From Owenia fusiformis (lineage: Eukaryota > Annelida > Polychaeta > Sabellida > Oweniidae): 64,000 bases of DNA. Made by a program: the position numbers and the translations under genes. Positions 14,001-24,400 of this stretch are shown here, in pieces. The stretch lies in assembly GCA_903813345.2 (NCBI GenBank), contig CAIIXF020000008.1, positions 18,830,822-18,894,821 on the forward strand. The letters are read 5' to 3'. Positions within the stretch are counted from its first letter, which is position 1. The number at the start of each line of letters is the position of its first letter. Under the pieces are notes generated by a model. It worked only from the letters and a program-made list of their open reading frames with translations. It searched no databases and was not told where the DNA came from.

Positions 14001-17000
14001 GTTCTAAAAATAGGTAACATTACAGCAAGTAGTCACAAGAGTAGTTTTGACCCTGACTACAATATATTAACGATTAGGAACTGCTTACCCTTGAATTTCT
14101 ATACTATGTAGTCTAGTTCTAAAAATAGGTAACATTACAGCAAGTAGTCACGAGAGTAGTTTTGACCCTGACTACAATATATTAACGATTTTAGAAACTG
14201 CTTACCCTTGAATTTCTATACTATGTAGTGTAGTTCTAAAAATAGTTAACATTACAGCAAGTAGTCACAAGAGTAGTTTTGACCCTGACTACAATATATT
14301 AACAATATATTAACAATTTTAGAAACTGCTTACCCTTGAATTTCTACAATACTAGTTCTATAAATGGGTAAATTAATAGCCAGTAGTCACAAAACTACCT
14401 ATGACTCTGACTACAATATATTGACAATTTTTAAACAGCTTACCCTTGATTTCTACACTTTATATAGTAGTTTAATTCATTTCAGGGTATTTTATCGATA
14501 GTCCTTAGCACTGTCCTTGGAAGTTGTCCTTTGTGTTATCAGTTGCAGTAAATCCGATCTAACACACATAATCTGTGCCATTCTGCGTAAAATCAGTCTC
14601 ACATTAGCTTACCGTGAACATGAGTGCAAAATCAATACAATACAGCAACAGAAAGACAACTTCTCAATATATTCCGACTTATAGCGGCGTAAAAAATGAT
14701 GTAAAAAATGATTTCCAGGTTTCAAGTGAAGTTTTACCTCAATAAAAAGGAAATGTTACATCGTCAGAGTACTTAAGGGATAAGAGCGTTTACAAAAATG
14801 AAATATTTTATGAGGTATTTGCATGCGAATGTCTCTACTCATTAATGAGAATATTTATAAATACAACCAGAGACTGCATTCCTTTGATCTTCAGCCAATT
14901 TTACTTGTTATAATTTTCCCAAGGACGAACAGGTGCTAATGCAACAAGTAAAAAATGGTGACAGTTATAATATCATTAATTATTTAAAAGGAAAATGACC
15001 TGGCTAAATATACAGCCACGCTGGTAATAGGGCAAAATACCATAGATACTGCACTGTGACATGATCGCTGTTCACTGGAAATGAGATATACAAAACTCCT
15101 TTGAGTATCAAATCCAAATAAACAAAAATCAACTCCTTAAATCGAGTGTGCATGAATGTGAAAGTGTCACAATAATATTTGCAGCCTACGCTTTAAATAT
15201 CTTTGATTTGCATATAATAAATGCATATATTATTGATATATCAAGACTGAAATTTTTGCCAAGAAATGCCTATAATTTTTGGGGTAGCAGCCATATTGTG
15301 TACAATTAGGCACCATGTCTTCCCACATAAAATTGATTAAAAAATTACCCACCCATGACTGGGGAAATGCCCAATTGGCCTGATAGACTGACAAACTGAT
15401 AGACAGCCTTTAACATATAAGTCTTTCTGTTGCAAAAAATCAGATATGATGAGTATCAAAATGAGTATTGTATCATTTCATAATACAAATTCAATAACTT
15501 TAACAAGACAAGTGTCGAAGGTAAAATTAGAACAAGGCATTAACATGACAAAATGTCACCACCTAAAACAATTTGGTCAATTTAAAGCAAGTTGGAAAAT
15601 ACCTTTTGACCTTGAGAAGGTCATTGAAGGTCAAATCTAAAGTCAGATTTGAACTTCTGAGAACTTGTAAAGTCAAATTTGAACTTTTGAAAAGATGTAG
15701 ATGATTTTGAAAAAAAAATTTGGTCAATTTGAAGCAAGTTGAAAACAGACCTTTTTTGACCTTGAGAAGGTCATTAAAGGTCAAATGTCAAATCTAAAGT
15801 CAGATTTGAATTTCTGAGAACATGTAGATGATTTTGAAAAAAAAAATTAGTCAATTTGAAGCAAGTTGAAAAAGACCTTTTTGACCTTTTTTGACCTTGA
15901 GAAGGTCATTGAAGGTCAAATGTCAAATCTAAAGTCATATTTGAATTTCTGAGAACATGTAGATGATTTTGAAAAAAAAATTTAGTCAATTTGAAGCAAG
16001 TTGAAAAAAGACCTTTTTGACCTTTTTTGACTTTGAGAAGGTCATTGAAGGTCAAATGTCAAATCTTAAGTCAAATCTAAAGTCAGATTTGAATTTCTGA
16101 GAACACGTAGATGATTTTGAAAATTTTTTTTAGTCAATTTGAAGCAAGTTGAAAACAGACCTTTTTGACCTTTTTTGACCTTGAGAAGGTCAAATGTCAA
16201 ATCTTAAGTCAGATTTGAATTTCTGAGAACACGTAGATGATTTTGAAAAAAAATTTAGTCAATTTGAAGCAAGTTGAAAACAGACCTTTTTGACCTTTTT
16301 TGACTTTGAGAAGGTCATTGAAGGTCAAATGTCAAATCTAAAGTCAGATTTGAAGGTCAAATATCAAATCTAAAGTCAAATCTAAAGTCAGATTTGAATT
16401 TCTGAGAACATGTAGATGATTTTGAAAAAAAATTTAGTCAATGTGAAGCAAGTTGAAAAAAGACCTTTTTGACCTTGAGAAGGTCATTGAAGGTCAAATG
16501 TCAAATCTAAAGTCAGATTTGAACTTCTGAGAACATGTAGATGATTTAGAAAAAAATTGAAGTCAGTCTAAACAGTATTTGTTAAGTTATAGGAAGTTGT
16601 AAGAAATTGTTACAGACGCCGGACGCCGGACGCCAACCTCCAACCGCCAACCACCGTCGCAAAAAAACGGAGACCATAACAATATGTCACCACTTTTGGT
16701 GGTGACATAAAAACACAAGACACACCTTTGCAAGATGAACATCTTTGTGAAATGAATCTACAGAAGGTTAATACCTTTGTAAGAGGAACACATTTGTAAG
16801 ATGAACATATTTGTAAGATGAACAATTTTGGAAGATGATAACCAAACACAAGACACACCTTTGCAAGATGAACATCTTTGTGAAATGAATCTACAGAAGG
16901 TTAATACCTTTGTAAGAGGAACACATTTGTAAGATGAACATATTTGTAAGATGAACAATTTTGGAAGATGATAACCTTTGTGAAATGAAGACCCTTGTGA

Positions 17001-20000
17001 AAATAAAGAATCTTGTAAACATAAGACTTTTGTGAAAACTAAAGACACTTCATCAACTTCATCAAAAAACATTGTAGCATTATACAAGAAATGTACAATC
17101 CAGTAAGTTCATTGAACATCGCTCACTGGGGAAAATCTTAATCTGGCAAAGTGCTTGCTTATAATAGCAGTGTCCATTAGAGGTGTCACGGATACCCGAT
17201 TTTGTTCCGACCCGCAGAATTACGCTCTCGAAACGGAACACAGAACAAAAATTAAGAATTTTGGTTCAGTTCCGGAACAAGAAAATCTTACACTTTCACA
17301 AGTTGTGGCCCTTAAATCTCCAGAAAAAAGCATTTTTTCAATATTTTCCAAAAGAAGTTCATTCTTTTCACTCCTTCTCATTGAAGAATTTGAAGGGCTT
17401 TTCGCTACCAAATAGACCTATTTAATTAACTTATTTTAACCTAATTGTTCCGTTCCGAAGCAAAATGTTCCAAACCAATTTTCCCTGAGATCTCTAGTGT
17501 CCATAGCAAAGAATTTGAAATATTAACACTAAAGTGAATATTTAAAACACTTGTATAAACTAACTTTTGTCATGAGAGACCACATACGGAAAATGCTACA
17601 TTACCTTGGAACTGAAAAGCTAGCACTTAAGGTTCAGCTGGAAAGTAACATTTTGGTAAAAAATTGCTATACCTGCACATGTTATTTTCTGGTACATAAT
17701 TAAGTATGAAGGCATGTGTGTATTTCCTTGCTTTTTTCAGGAAAGTATCATTGCACTGTCTACTTTTAGTAAACCTGGAAACAGGTCAGTGGTAGCTCCT
17801 GTGTTGTCTGGAAACTTTGAAAGAAAATTTGGAAAAACAGGAAGTGTGAAATATCAGAATTCCCTGGAGTTCCCTTTGAACGCCTACCAGATATTCTAAA
17901 AGAAGACGATGTAATGATACTTTCCTGAAAAAAGCAAGGAAATTGATACATGCCTTCATACTTTATTTTGTACCAGAAAATAACATGTGCAGGTATAGCA
18001 ATTTTTTACCAAAATGTTACTTTCCAGCTGTACCTTAATGCCATCTTTTAAGACCGATGGTCAACAAAACTCAAAGATTATATAAAGGATAATGCACTCC
18101 CTCTAAAATAAGTCACTTTGCATATGTGACAAATAATATACTGTACATGTACATGTAGTTTTAATAGTACCATCCCTTGGATAAATTACATGGGAATACA
18201 ATATCACCCTATAAGAATAATAATGTCCTAACTCAAATCATGGGCTTTCAATAATCTAGTTGAAAGCCCATGCTCAAATTTATGTTGTTATGGTGAGGGG
18301 GCAAAATGACTAAATAGTAAATGCAATGGCTTACAGAAGCCTGGAATATCTTCGTCGTAAAACAAGAAGGTAATGAATGCTCATCGAAGTATCACTCTTT
18401 TTGGAACAAGAATTGTTAGGTAAACTTTTTTCACATTTTTATGTTGATTCAAAAGTACCCTACTAAATAATGACACATTGGAAATATTCTGATGTTCAAA
18501 AATGTGAATCATTCAGACCAGGTAAACAGATACTCACTTGTCTAAAAATTGGCCCAACTGGTTGTCTGTGAGCCAGTGCTTAAATTGTAGGTAATCTCTG
18601 GCTTTGTTTATGCCTTCTTCTATACGCTCCTCTGCCTCTTTATTTAGAGCTTGTATTCGGAATTCGTAGTCAGTTGAAGCTTTATTAGCTAATTCTTCAA
18701 CACTGTGTACACCTGAAAAAATTCATTTTCATGAATATATGTTTGCATCATACTTAAAGGGAATACCAGATATAGAGACGAGCTGAAAGAAAATTTAGAA
18801 CAAGGCACTAACATACAAAATGTCACCACCTGCCATTTGTTACAGATGCCGAATGCTAAACACCAACCACCAAACACCAACTGTTGAATGCTGAACAGTC
18901 ATTCATTCTTCTAGTTTGCAATTTCTTAATTATTGTTTTCCTATATGCTATTAATGTAAGTTGGTTAATAAAGATGGCGTGGCAGCCTTATGCCTTGACG
19001 AAGTTATCATCTACAATAAATCAATATAAGATGTGTAATTATGTCCCATGAGTCCCTCATCTCCTGTTAGTACTGAATTGATAAAATACTCTATATAGAA
19101 TAAATTTGACAATGGCATGCCTATCCCTAATGTAAGATAATTAATAAGAATATATTCACATCCTAAAAAAATCATAATTGTTAAAAAGAATAAAGGATGA
19201 ACGGATTCTGGAAGGACAATCAAGGTTCGGATTTAGACAGTGCATATTATCATGGTGAATATTTACTGACTATATCAACAGACTTGTCCTTTGACTTATC
19301 CTGGTGTCATATTGAAAGGCATATAAAATTGTTAACTTAAACTTTTCAACTTTTCAAAGGTTGTAAAACTCTACTCGTAAAACCAATATAATACACAATG
19401 TTATGAATGTAGACAGAGATATTAACTCATATTCTATTGAGAAATAAACAAACGTATGTCAAAGGAGCAACAAATAGTATAGAGGAAATTCTGGACTTAT
19501 ATTATTATCAGAGCGTCTCTTGTTTTAACATCTTCTTCTTCATAATTGTTTTCTTAAAAAGTATGAATATGTCCATTATATCACTACTTCGACTTGAAAA
19601 TCAAAGGACCACATGCAGTATGGCAAGTGATTTTAGACGCTCATATCTTTCACCATGAGTACTTTCTGGCATAAATACACGGTTTTTATTAAAACAATGT
19701 GTTTCCTTTCAAGTGAAGTACCCATGATGATAAAAATATAAATCAAACAATTCATGAATAGGGACCCCATGTCAACATTTTTTTCAAAATATTGAACCTA
19801 TTTACTCAAAAGAGGATCTTCTTTTTCTGATTTTTATTGCATGAAAACATTATTCAACAAGAGGTCTAAGACATGTTCAAAAATAGAATGATATTTTCAT
19901 TTTTGATAGCAATATTTGCGTGTAATATTTAACTTATTTCAACCGTCAAATTCCTCCATTCAGTTCCCGGCATGCACCAGTCATAAGGGAAATCCCTGGG

Positions 20001-20706
20001 GAATTCCCCTTCCGACATTTTGAAAATTGCTGACATATTTCCGATGTAAAAACTAAAGTCTCTTTGTTCTGCCGATAAACCCATACAATTGGCGATCTAA
20101 CAACATAAAAAGAATTCTAAAATACTCTGGAATGTATCGAGGTAGGTCATTTAAGAGTGCAATGCGTAGTTCATTCTCCGACATTGTAGAAAGACAGGCT
20201 TACCAATGAATCAGGCGTACGGCCACAATCTAAAGGGGTCGTAGGATGCGATAAATTACACAATAGGTCAATGATTGTTGGATACGACTCAGCCTTATAT
20301 GTTGCTTCGAATATAATTCTTTTCATAAGTAAAGAATGAGTAAAAACACAAATGAGAACTGAATGAATAGCTGAATACAATAAAACAGCAATATATCTGA
20401 TGCAAGTTCTCTTTCTGAATACAGGAGAGCTTGAAAGGTACAAAAGCAAAGAGAAAAACAAATGCAAAGAATAACAAGGAAAATGTGAAAAAATACCAAC
20501 AAAACTGATGTTACATAACACTTACCTGTATTGAGAACAGTTGTAGCAATGTTGGTTAGTCCGTTTTCTCTTAACCACTCCAGAAGATTGGACCTTTGTT
20601 CTTGATGGGTGACATGACGTTTGTAAACAAACCAAGAAATTCCGCAGATGAAAAAGATCAGCAAGAATCTTCTTAATTTAATTCCAGTAGGGCTAAACTC
20701 AGTCAT
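4897..20706 (-). CDS. Unrecognised membrane-anchored protein with two SAM-like repeats (3' end incomplete)
   Basis: The exons in transcript order are 20526-20706, 18538-18712 and 4897-5099 (phases 1, 2, 1), perhaps continuing at 1-32. The start chosen is the ATG at 20706; upstream in-frame codons lack ATG. The protein opens MTEFSPTGIKLRRFLLIFFI. Residues about 14-28 form a single hydrophobic anchor flanked by Arg and Lys, so it is probably an ER or other endomembrane protein. Two helical repeats follow. One is NLLEWLRENGL with GVHSVEELA; the other is FKHWLTDNQLGQFLDK with LKRLKVQSLHQLC. Their spacing resembles SAM-type bundles. I do not recognise the family. The open reading frames, phases and splice sites make it a convincing gene; its function is unknown. 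Transcription diverges from the GALNT7-like gene 643 bp away. Confidence 0.75.
6700..7460. repeat. Minisatellite, about 66-73 bp unit, about 11 copies
   Basis: The units share ACTGTGCTCTGTGATAATTT followed by AGTGTTTGAAGGTGTTTACTA; the spacing varies from 66 to 73 bp. Short ORFs through it are by-products of the repeat. Confidence 0.9.
7836..8574. mobile_element. Mariner-like non-autonomous element with a tandemly multiplied left end
   Basis: The left end CAGGGTGATTCAGAAGTGAC and the right end ACTTCTGGATCACCCTG form terminal inverted repeats, each flanked by TA. The left terminal 53 bp occurs four times in tandem (7836-8030). The interior shares a segment with 6335-6615 (GAGAGCTTCGT...TATGGTCT...), and a fragment of the same segment lies near 45998-46030. 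Confidence 0.6.
9180..9235 (-). CDS. Probable alternative first exon of the left gene, lacking the membrane anchor
   Basis: An ATG is followed by MQNWDMKELLGFYREYDK and a strong donor, GTAAGT, leaving TT. TT joins the A of exon 3 in frame to read DKL-LKRLKV. The stretch aligns with the end of exon 2 (HWLTDNQLGQFLDK), so it supplies the same helix of repeat 2. No acceptor AG precedes it and an in-frame TGA lies just upstream. That fits an alternative promoter making a shorter, non-anchored protein. A 15-nt internal exon (9180-9194) using the AG at 9195-9197 is the other reading. Confidence 0.45.
11815..12365. repeat. Degenerate minisatellite, about 30 bp unit
   Basis: Loose copies of TATAGTCAAGACAGGATAAT ACAGTACC recur throughout. 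Confidence 0.8.
13070..13249 (+). mobile_element. Short TCACCACC element
   Basis: Both ends are present. The interior has a duplicated CAACTGGTGGCTGTCGAACA segment. Confidence 0.65.
13245..14470. repeat. Tandem repeat, about 117 bp unit, 10 copies
   Basis: The unit contains ACTGCTTACCCTTGAATTTC and GAGTAGTTTTGACCCTGACT. Starts near 13251, 13378, 13496, 13613, 13733, 13851, 13968, 14083, 14200 and 14328. The array abuts the TCACCACC element at 13070-13249. Confidence 0.93.
15531..16714 (+). mobile_element. Long TCACCACC element with an internal minisatellite
   Basis: The left end is AAGGCATTAACATG then ATGTCACCACC. About nine units of roughly 115-130 bp (CAGATTTGAACTTCTGAGAA, GACCTTGAGAAGGTCATTGA) follow. 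Then come a GC-rich CGGACGCCGGACGCC tract and a terminal hairpin TGTCACCACTTTTGGTGGTG. The architecture matches non-autonomous Helentrons. Confidence 0.7.
16711..16985. repeat. Tandem duplication, 133 bp, two copies
   Basis: AAACACAAGACACACC starts at 16711 and 16844, followed by GATGAACATCTTTGTGAAAT-type text in both. Confidence 0.9.
17641..18034. mobile_element. Long fold-back element flanked by TTAA
   Basis: Inverted arms of over 100 bp (starting GGTTCAGCTGGAAAGTAACA, and its complement at the right) enclose a short unique centre. TTAA stands at both outer edges (17637-17640 and 18035-18038). The arms are almost identical, so the element is probably young. Confidence 0.7.
18239..18272. 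repeat. 34-bp perfect-arm hairpin with flanking 7-bp direct repeat
   Basis: CATGGGCTTTCAA, an 8-base loop, then TTGAAAGCCCATG. CTCAAAT stands immediately on both sides (18232-18238 and 18273-18279). Confidence 0.7.
18538..18712 (-). CDS. Left gene exon 2: charged helix and start of repeat 2
   Basis: The acceptor is TTTTTTCAG and the donor GTGAGT. It encodes GVHSVEELANKASTDYEF, an acidic and basic helix (EAEERIEEGINKARDY), and HWLTDNQLGQFLD. The incoming G and outgoing AA match the neighbouring exons. Confidence 0.8.
18713..20525. other. First intron of the left gene
   Basis: It holds a truncated TCACCACC element (18801-18898) and otherwise AT-rich sequence. Short ORFs on the minus strand (20171-20521) run through the exon 1 donor and are not supported. 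Confidence 0.55.
18801..18898 (+). mobile_element. Truncated TCACCACC element
   Basis: The left end and CACCAACCACCAAACACCAA are present; the hairpin end is missing. Confidence 0.6.
20526..20706 (-). CDS. Left gene exon 1: membrane anchor and start of repeat 1
   Basis: The donor is GTAAGT. It encodes the signal anchor and LLEWLRENGLTNIATTVLNT. A longer open frame upstream would have to begin at GTG (20739), so the ATG at 20706 is preferred. Confidence 0.78.
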
Positions 20707-21349
20707 TTCTGTAGCACATTGGCTGTCCTTGTTGTGCACCCCACCCTCAACATTGTCTTATATCTGTCATAACACCTCGAAATGTCCATAAATCGTAAAA
20801 CTGTTCTGTCGTTCATAAATTAATAATTTTTCCAATTTGTGGATGTGAATGAGGATTTGAAAATGTGAAACGAAAACATGATACGTATAAAAATAAAATA
20901 AGATCAAGACTTATACCATGATTCCTTCAGATAAAAGCATATAAAAGTATACGATAATTTAGCAAAGTCTAATGGTAATTTTCTGGCTTCATTAATTAGT
21001 TTGAATATAGTCAAGTACCAACTGAATTAAAAGCACCGAAAACTTTTATTGGGTGTCTCACTAGTAACAGAAAGCACTTCCGGCTAAAATATTTTTTGAG
21101 TTTTGAACTTGGACTCTCATAAAACGATTGATTCCAGGAACTTCCAGGGAACATAAGAAACAAAAGGAAGTCATAAATAGCAGAAGGATATGCACTGTAT
21201 CATATTTGCAACTATACGATTGTGCATCCCAATTATTTTTTGATTTGTGGATGTTGGAAGTTGAGTAGTGGAGCCACGTTGAAAATAAACATTCATTCAA
21301 CATTGGAATAGACTACTCAGTAGCTATATCAAAACTACTATAAGAGACA
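20707..21349. promoter_or_regulatory. Head-to-head intergenic spacer, probable bidirectional promoter
   Basis: The start codons of the left gene (minus) and the GALNT7-like gene (plus) are only 643 bp apart and point away from each other. No coding exon is visible between them. Part of the span must be 5' UTR. No core promoter motif could be assigned with confidence. Confidence 0.5.
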
Positions 21350-21481
21350 ATGAGGTTCACAATTAAATTTCTGGCGAAATGTTTGGTAGCCATAGTGCTG
21401 CTTATCTTTATCGGACCATATCTTATGGGACAACTGGATTCAGACGAGAAAAAACGGTCAAACCAGTTGACGTATAAAAAG
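21350..21481 (+). CDS. GALNT7: GALNT7-like exon 1: start codon and signal anchor
   Basis: The exon begins [20 protein letters not shown]. That is a short basic tail followed by a hydrophobic segment, as expected of a Golgi type II enzyme. It gives exactly 44 codons and then the donor GTAAGA, ending in phase 0, which exon 2 requires. It is the first ATG in a frame that joins exon 2. The link across the 5.4 kb intron rests on phase and on the missing membrane anchor. Confidence 0.85.
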
Positions 21482-24400
21482 GTAAGATACATGTAGGGCA
21501 AAGGGGTGTAACGGCGACTTGTGGAGTAATGTTGAGACGGGGTAACTACGACCCTTATTTATTAGAAGTGGAATTTCGATTTTCTGCCATGTTTGCTTTC
21601 TGGAACAATTAAATCTCTCGAGATCTCGATCCATACGAGAAAGTAGTGCTTGCAACGGTAATGGATCTCACTGCCGGTAAATTTCATCTCCATTACCTTA
21701 CCGTTACCGATTATCGTTGATACTGATAATGTTCCTAAAATCCCGGGGAAAAACCTGAAAGTGAAACTAAAATATTTGGAAAAATCCTTAACGAAGCCGA
21801 TTTCTCAGCTTGATTTCCCGCTCACATCAACTACAGTGGATATATTGTATCATCGTGTATCTCGTGTGTGATTGTGTATTGTTAAGAAGTCTTTGAATGA
21901 TAATATAGAGTGAATTCGATCAGAATTGATCAAACTATTTGTGTTTGTTTTTACTTCACCGAAATATCACGTCACGTGATTTGTTAACCTCGCGGCATGG
22001 GAGATGATTGACAGAAGTGGGTGGGGTTTTGCTTATCATCCCGCTACGAATGCTTTGCATTTGATTGACAGATTAGCTCTTCAAATGTGGAGATTGAAAT
22101 ATACATGATTGATAAAATATTCTTAAACGAACATTGTTTCGTAAATTTGACAATGGATCGCAATGCCAATCATCATGTTGCAGCAGCATGGCGATTATCG
22201 GCAATGAATTTTATTACCGGCAATTGAGAGTATCTACTGCCGCTGCCGACAACCCGGCATTACCGTAAGGCACTACGAGAAAGAAAACATGGCTTCCCCC
22301 TAGATTGGAAATTAAGATGTCGAAGTTACCCCTAAATGTTGTCGACATTACACCCCTTCGCCCCTATTGGTTCTTTGTAGATAGAGGACTGGGAGGCAAC
22401 GTCGTCCATGTAGGTAGTTGTTGGACAAATACTGTAGCTGCACTGAGTGTCCAACAATTACTTACATGGACGGCATTGCCTCCCGATCTTCTACATGCAA
22501 GTCCTTAGATATGTTGTTTCGAACCGAGATTACTGAAGTTACCACTGTTTCTGATCTTTTTTGGTTGAATATACATGTACTGAAACCTGTCTAATCCAAA
22601 CATGCTTCGGGTTTTTATATCGCTTTTTGTTTAGCTTTTGTAATTTGTATCATGACTACTCAGGAAACTCCATGGTTGGTTATATAATAAGTCAAAGTGA
22701 TATCATATTTGAAATCTACTTGCAAAATCACAGAAAGTGAAATATCATTTTTATTAGAAAGATAATATTTTGTTTTACCATGGGCTTTCAACGAACTGAA
22801 AGCCCATGGTTGAGCCCAATTGATCCACTAGTAGAACCGAAAAATATTTAACCGTAATGAGGGCAACTTACTTATCATAACATTAATGGTCACAGGGTTT
22901 CACTTGAATTTCTCACAATAGGCTACATAAATGAAATCAACTGGCAAAATTAATAGAAATCATAAATTTAACATGAAAAAATTGAAAAACAGGCGATTTT
23001 GTAAAAATAACAGGTGAAAATTTCTGCTAATGAAAGCCCTACAGTCATCAATCCCCCTACCCGCATTAGGGTTAAGGGAACTTTCTAATATATCTACCAT
23101 GTTATCTGACCTGAATTAGCCACCTAAGGGTTAACTGATAAAAATAATAATTGATTTGTACATTACTTGGATGTGTTTAAATTATCTTATAAAATATTTA
23201 CTTTGTCAATGTTATCATTGTAGATACAGGGTGTCCGGAAAGTAAAGATACAAATACTCTTATTTTAAGAGATTTAAGAGTTTTGCAATGAAATTGCTAC
23301 AGTTTGTAGAGGAACATTATCACAATGTATCTACCAACTCTCATCGCATTTAGTCTAAAGCGTTAAAAGTTACAGTTGTCATAGTTACGGAGGTGAGAGG
23401 TATGTGGAGCAGTTCCAGATCATCGCTAAAATCTGATTAATTGCTAAAATATAACCATTTGAAAGAGTGTTCATCATTGTGTTTTCTATCAATGTTTTGT
23501 TTTCTTCAATATTGTATGATGTTGCTATTATGTTCTCTTATGTGTAATGGTGTCAATGATACATGTTAGAACTATGTTATGTCATAGTGTAATCAAAGAA
23601 ATATTATACAAGTGCTTAAAACAAAAGTTCCCTGGGTTAATAAGGAAAGTCAATAATCCACCTCCACAATGCACCAGTTCACAAAGGAAAGCCAACAACA
23701 AATCTCAAAATGGGTCTTGACACTAAACTTTTTTGTACAATGCCCCATATTTACCTGAAAAGGCCTCTTTAGACTTTTACCTTAACGAGCATCTCAAAGC
23801 GATATTTGTTAGAAGTTCAGTATTCAAATGAGACACAACTGGAAGCGAATGCAATCAGAAATCTGGAGACGAACAGCAGCGGTTTTGTCCGGTCTTTGAA
23901 TCTCTGGTTAAGATGCACCATGAACATATAGAAAATGCGGGGAAAACATAATACCGGATAATAGTAGTCATGTTAAATGATAAAATAATATTAGAGTACT
24001 AATCGTCATGCTGTTGTGGGACATAATTTGATGTTTTATAGGAACAAATGGGTTGAGTGCCATGATGATATGAATAGGAAAAAGATTTATAAAATACAAT
24101 AAAATTCATTGTGACGCTGCTCCACATACCCCCAACTCCTGTTACCATAACGACCATAACTTTTTCATTTTGAAACTATATGTCATGACAGTTACAGGAT
24201 ATATTGTTGAAATGTCATTCTACAATCTGTAGCAATTTCATCTCACAGCAGGTAAATCTATTGAAGTTAGAGCATTTGTATCTTTACTTTCCGGACACCC
24301 TGTATTATCACACTTATATCTACAATTTGGGAAGTTATGAAAGCTTACTGATTATTAGTACTCATCAGAAACAAGACATAAAAGAGGCTCCCCCAGATCA

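Larger units (their letters stand above)
5100..18537. other. 13.4 kb second intron of the left gene
   Basis: It contains the alternative first exon at 9180-9235 and many repeats listed separately. It also holds a roughly 115-bp segment present twice (about 10345-10475 and 10820-10940) and a Lys/Arg-poor AT-rich background. No other exon was found that fits both splice sites and phase. Confidence 0.6.

Noticed and set aside
17155-17425. Overlapping 60-86 codon frames on both strands
   Set aside because: No domain, no splice context, and text typical of a dispersed repeat (GTTCCGACCC...GGAACAAG).
20171-20521. 116-codon hydrophobic minus-strand frame next to exon 1 of the left gene
   Set aside because: It lies beyond a strong GTAAGT donor whose use gives a well-phased three-exon gene.
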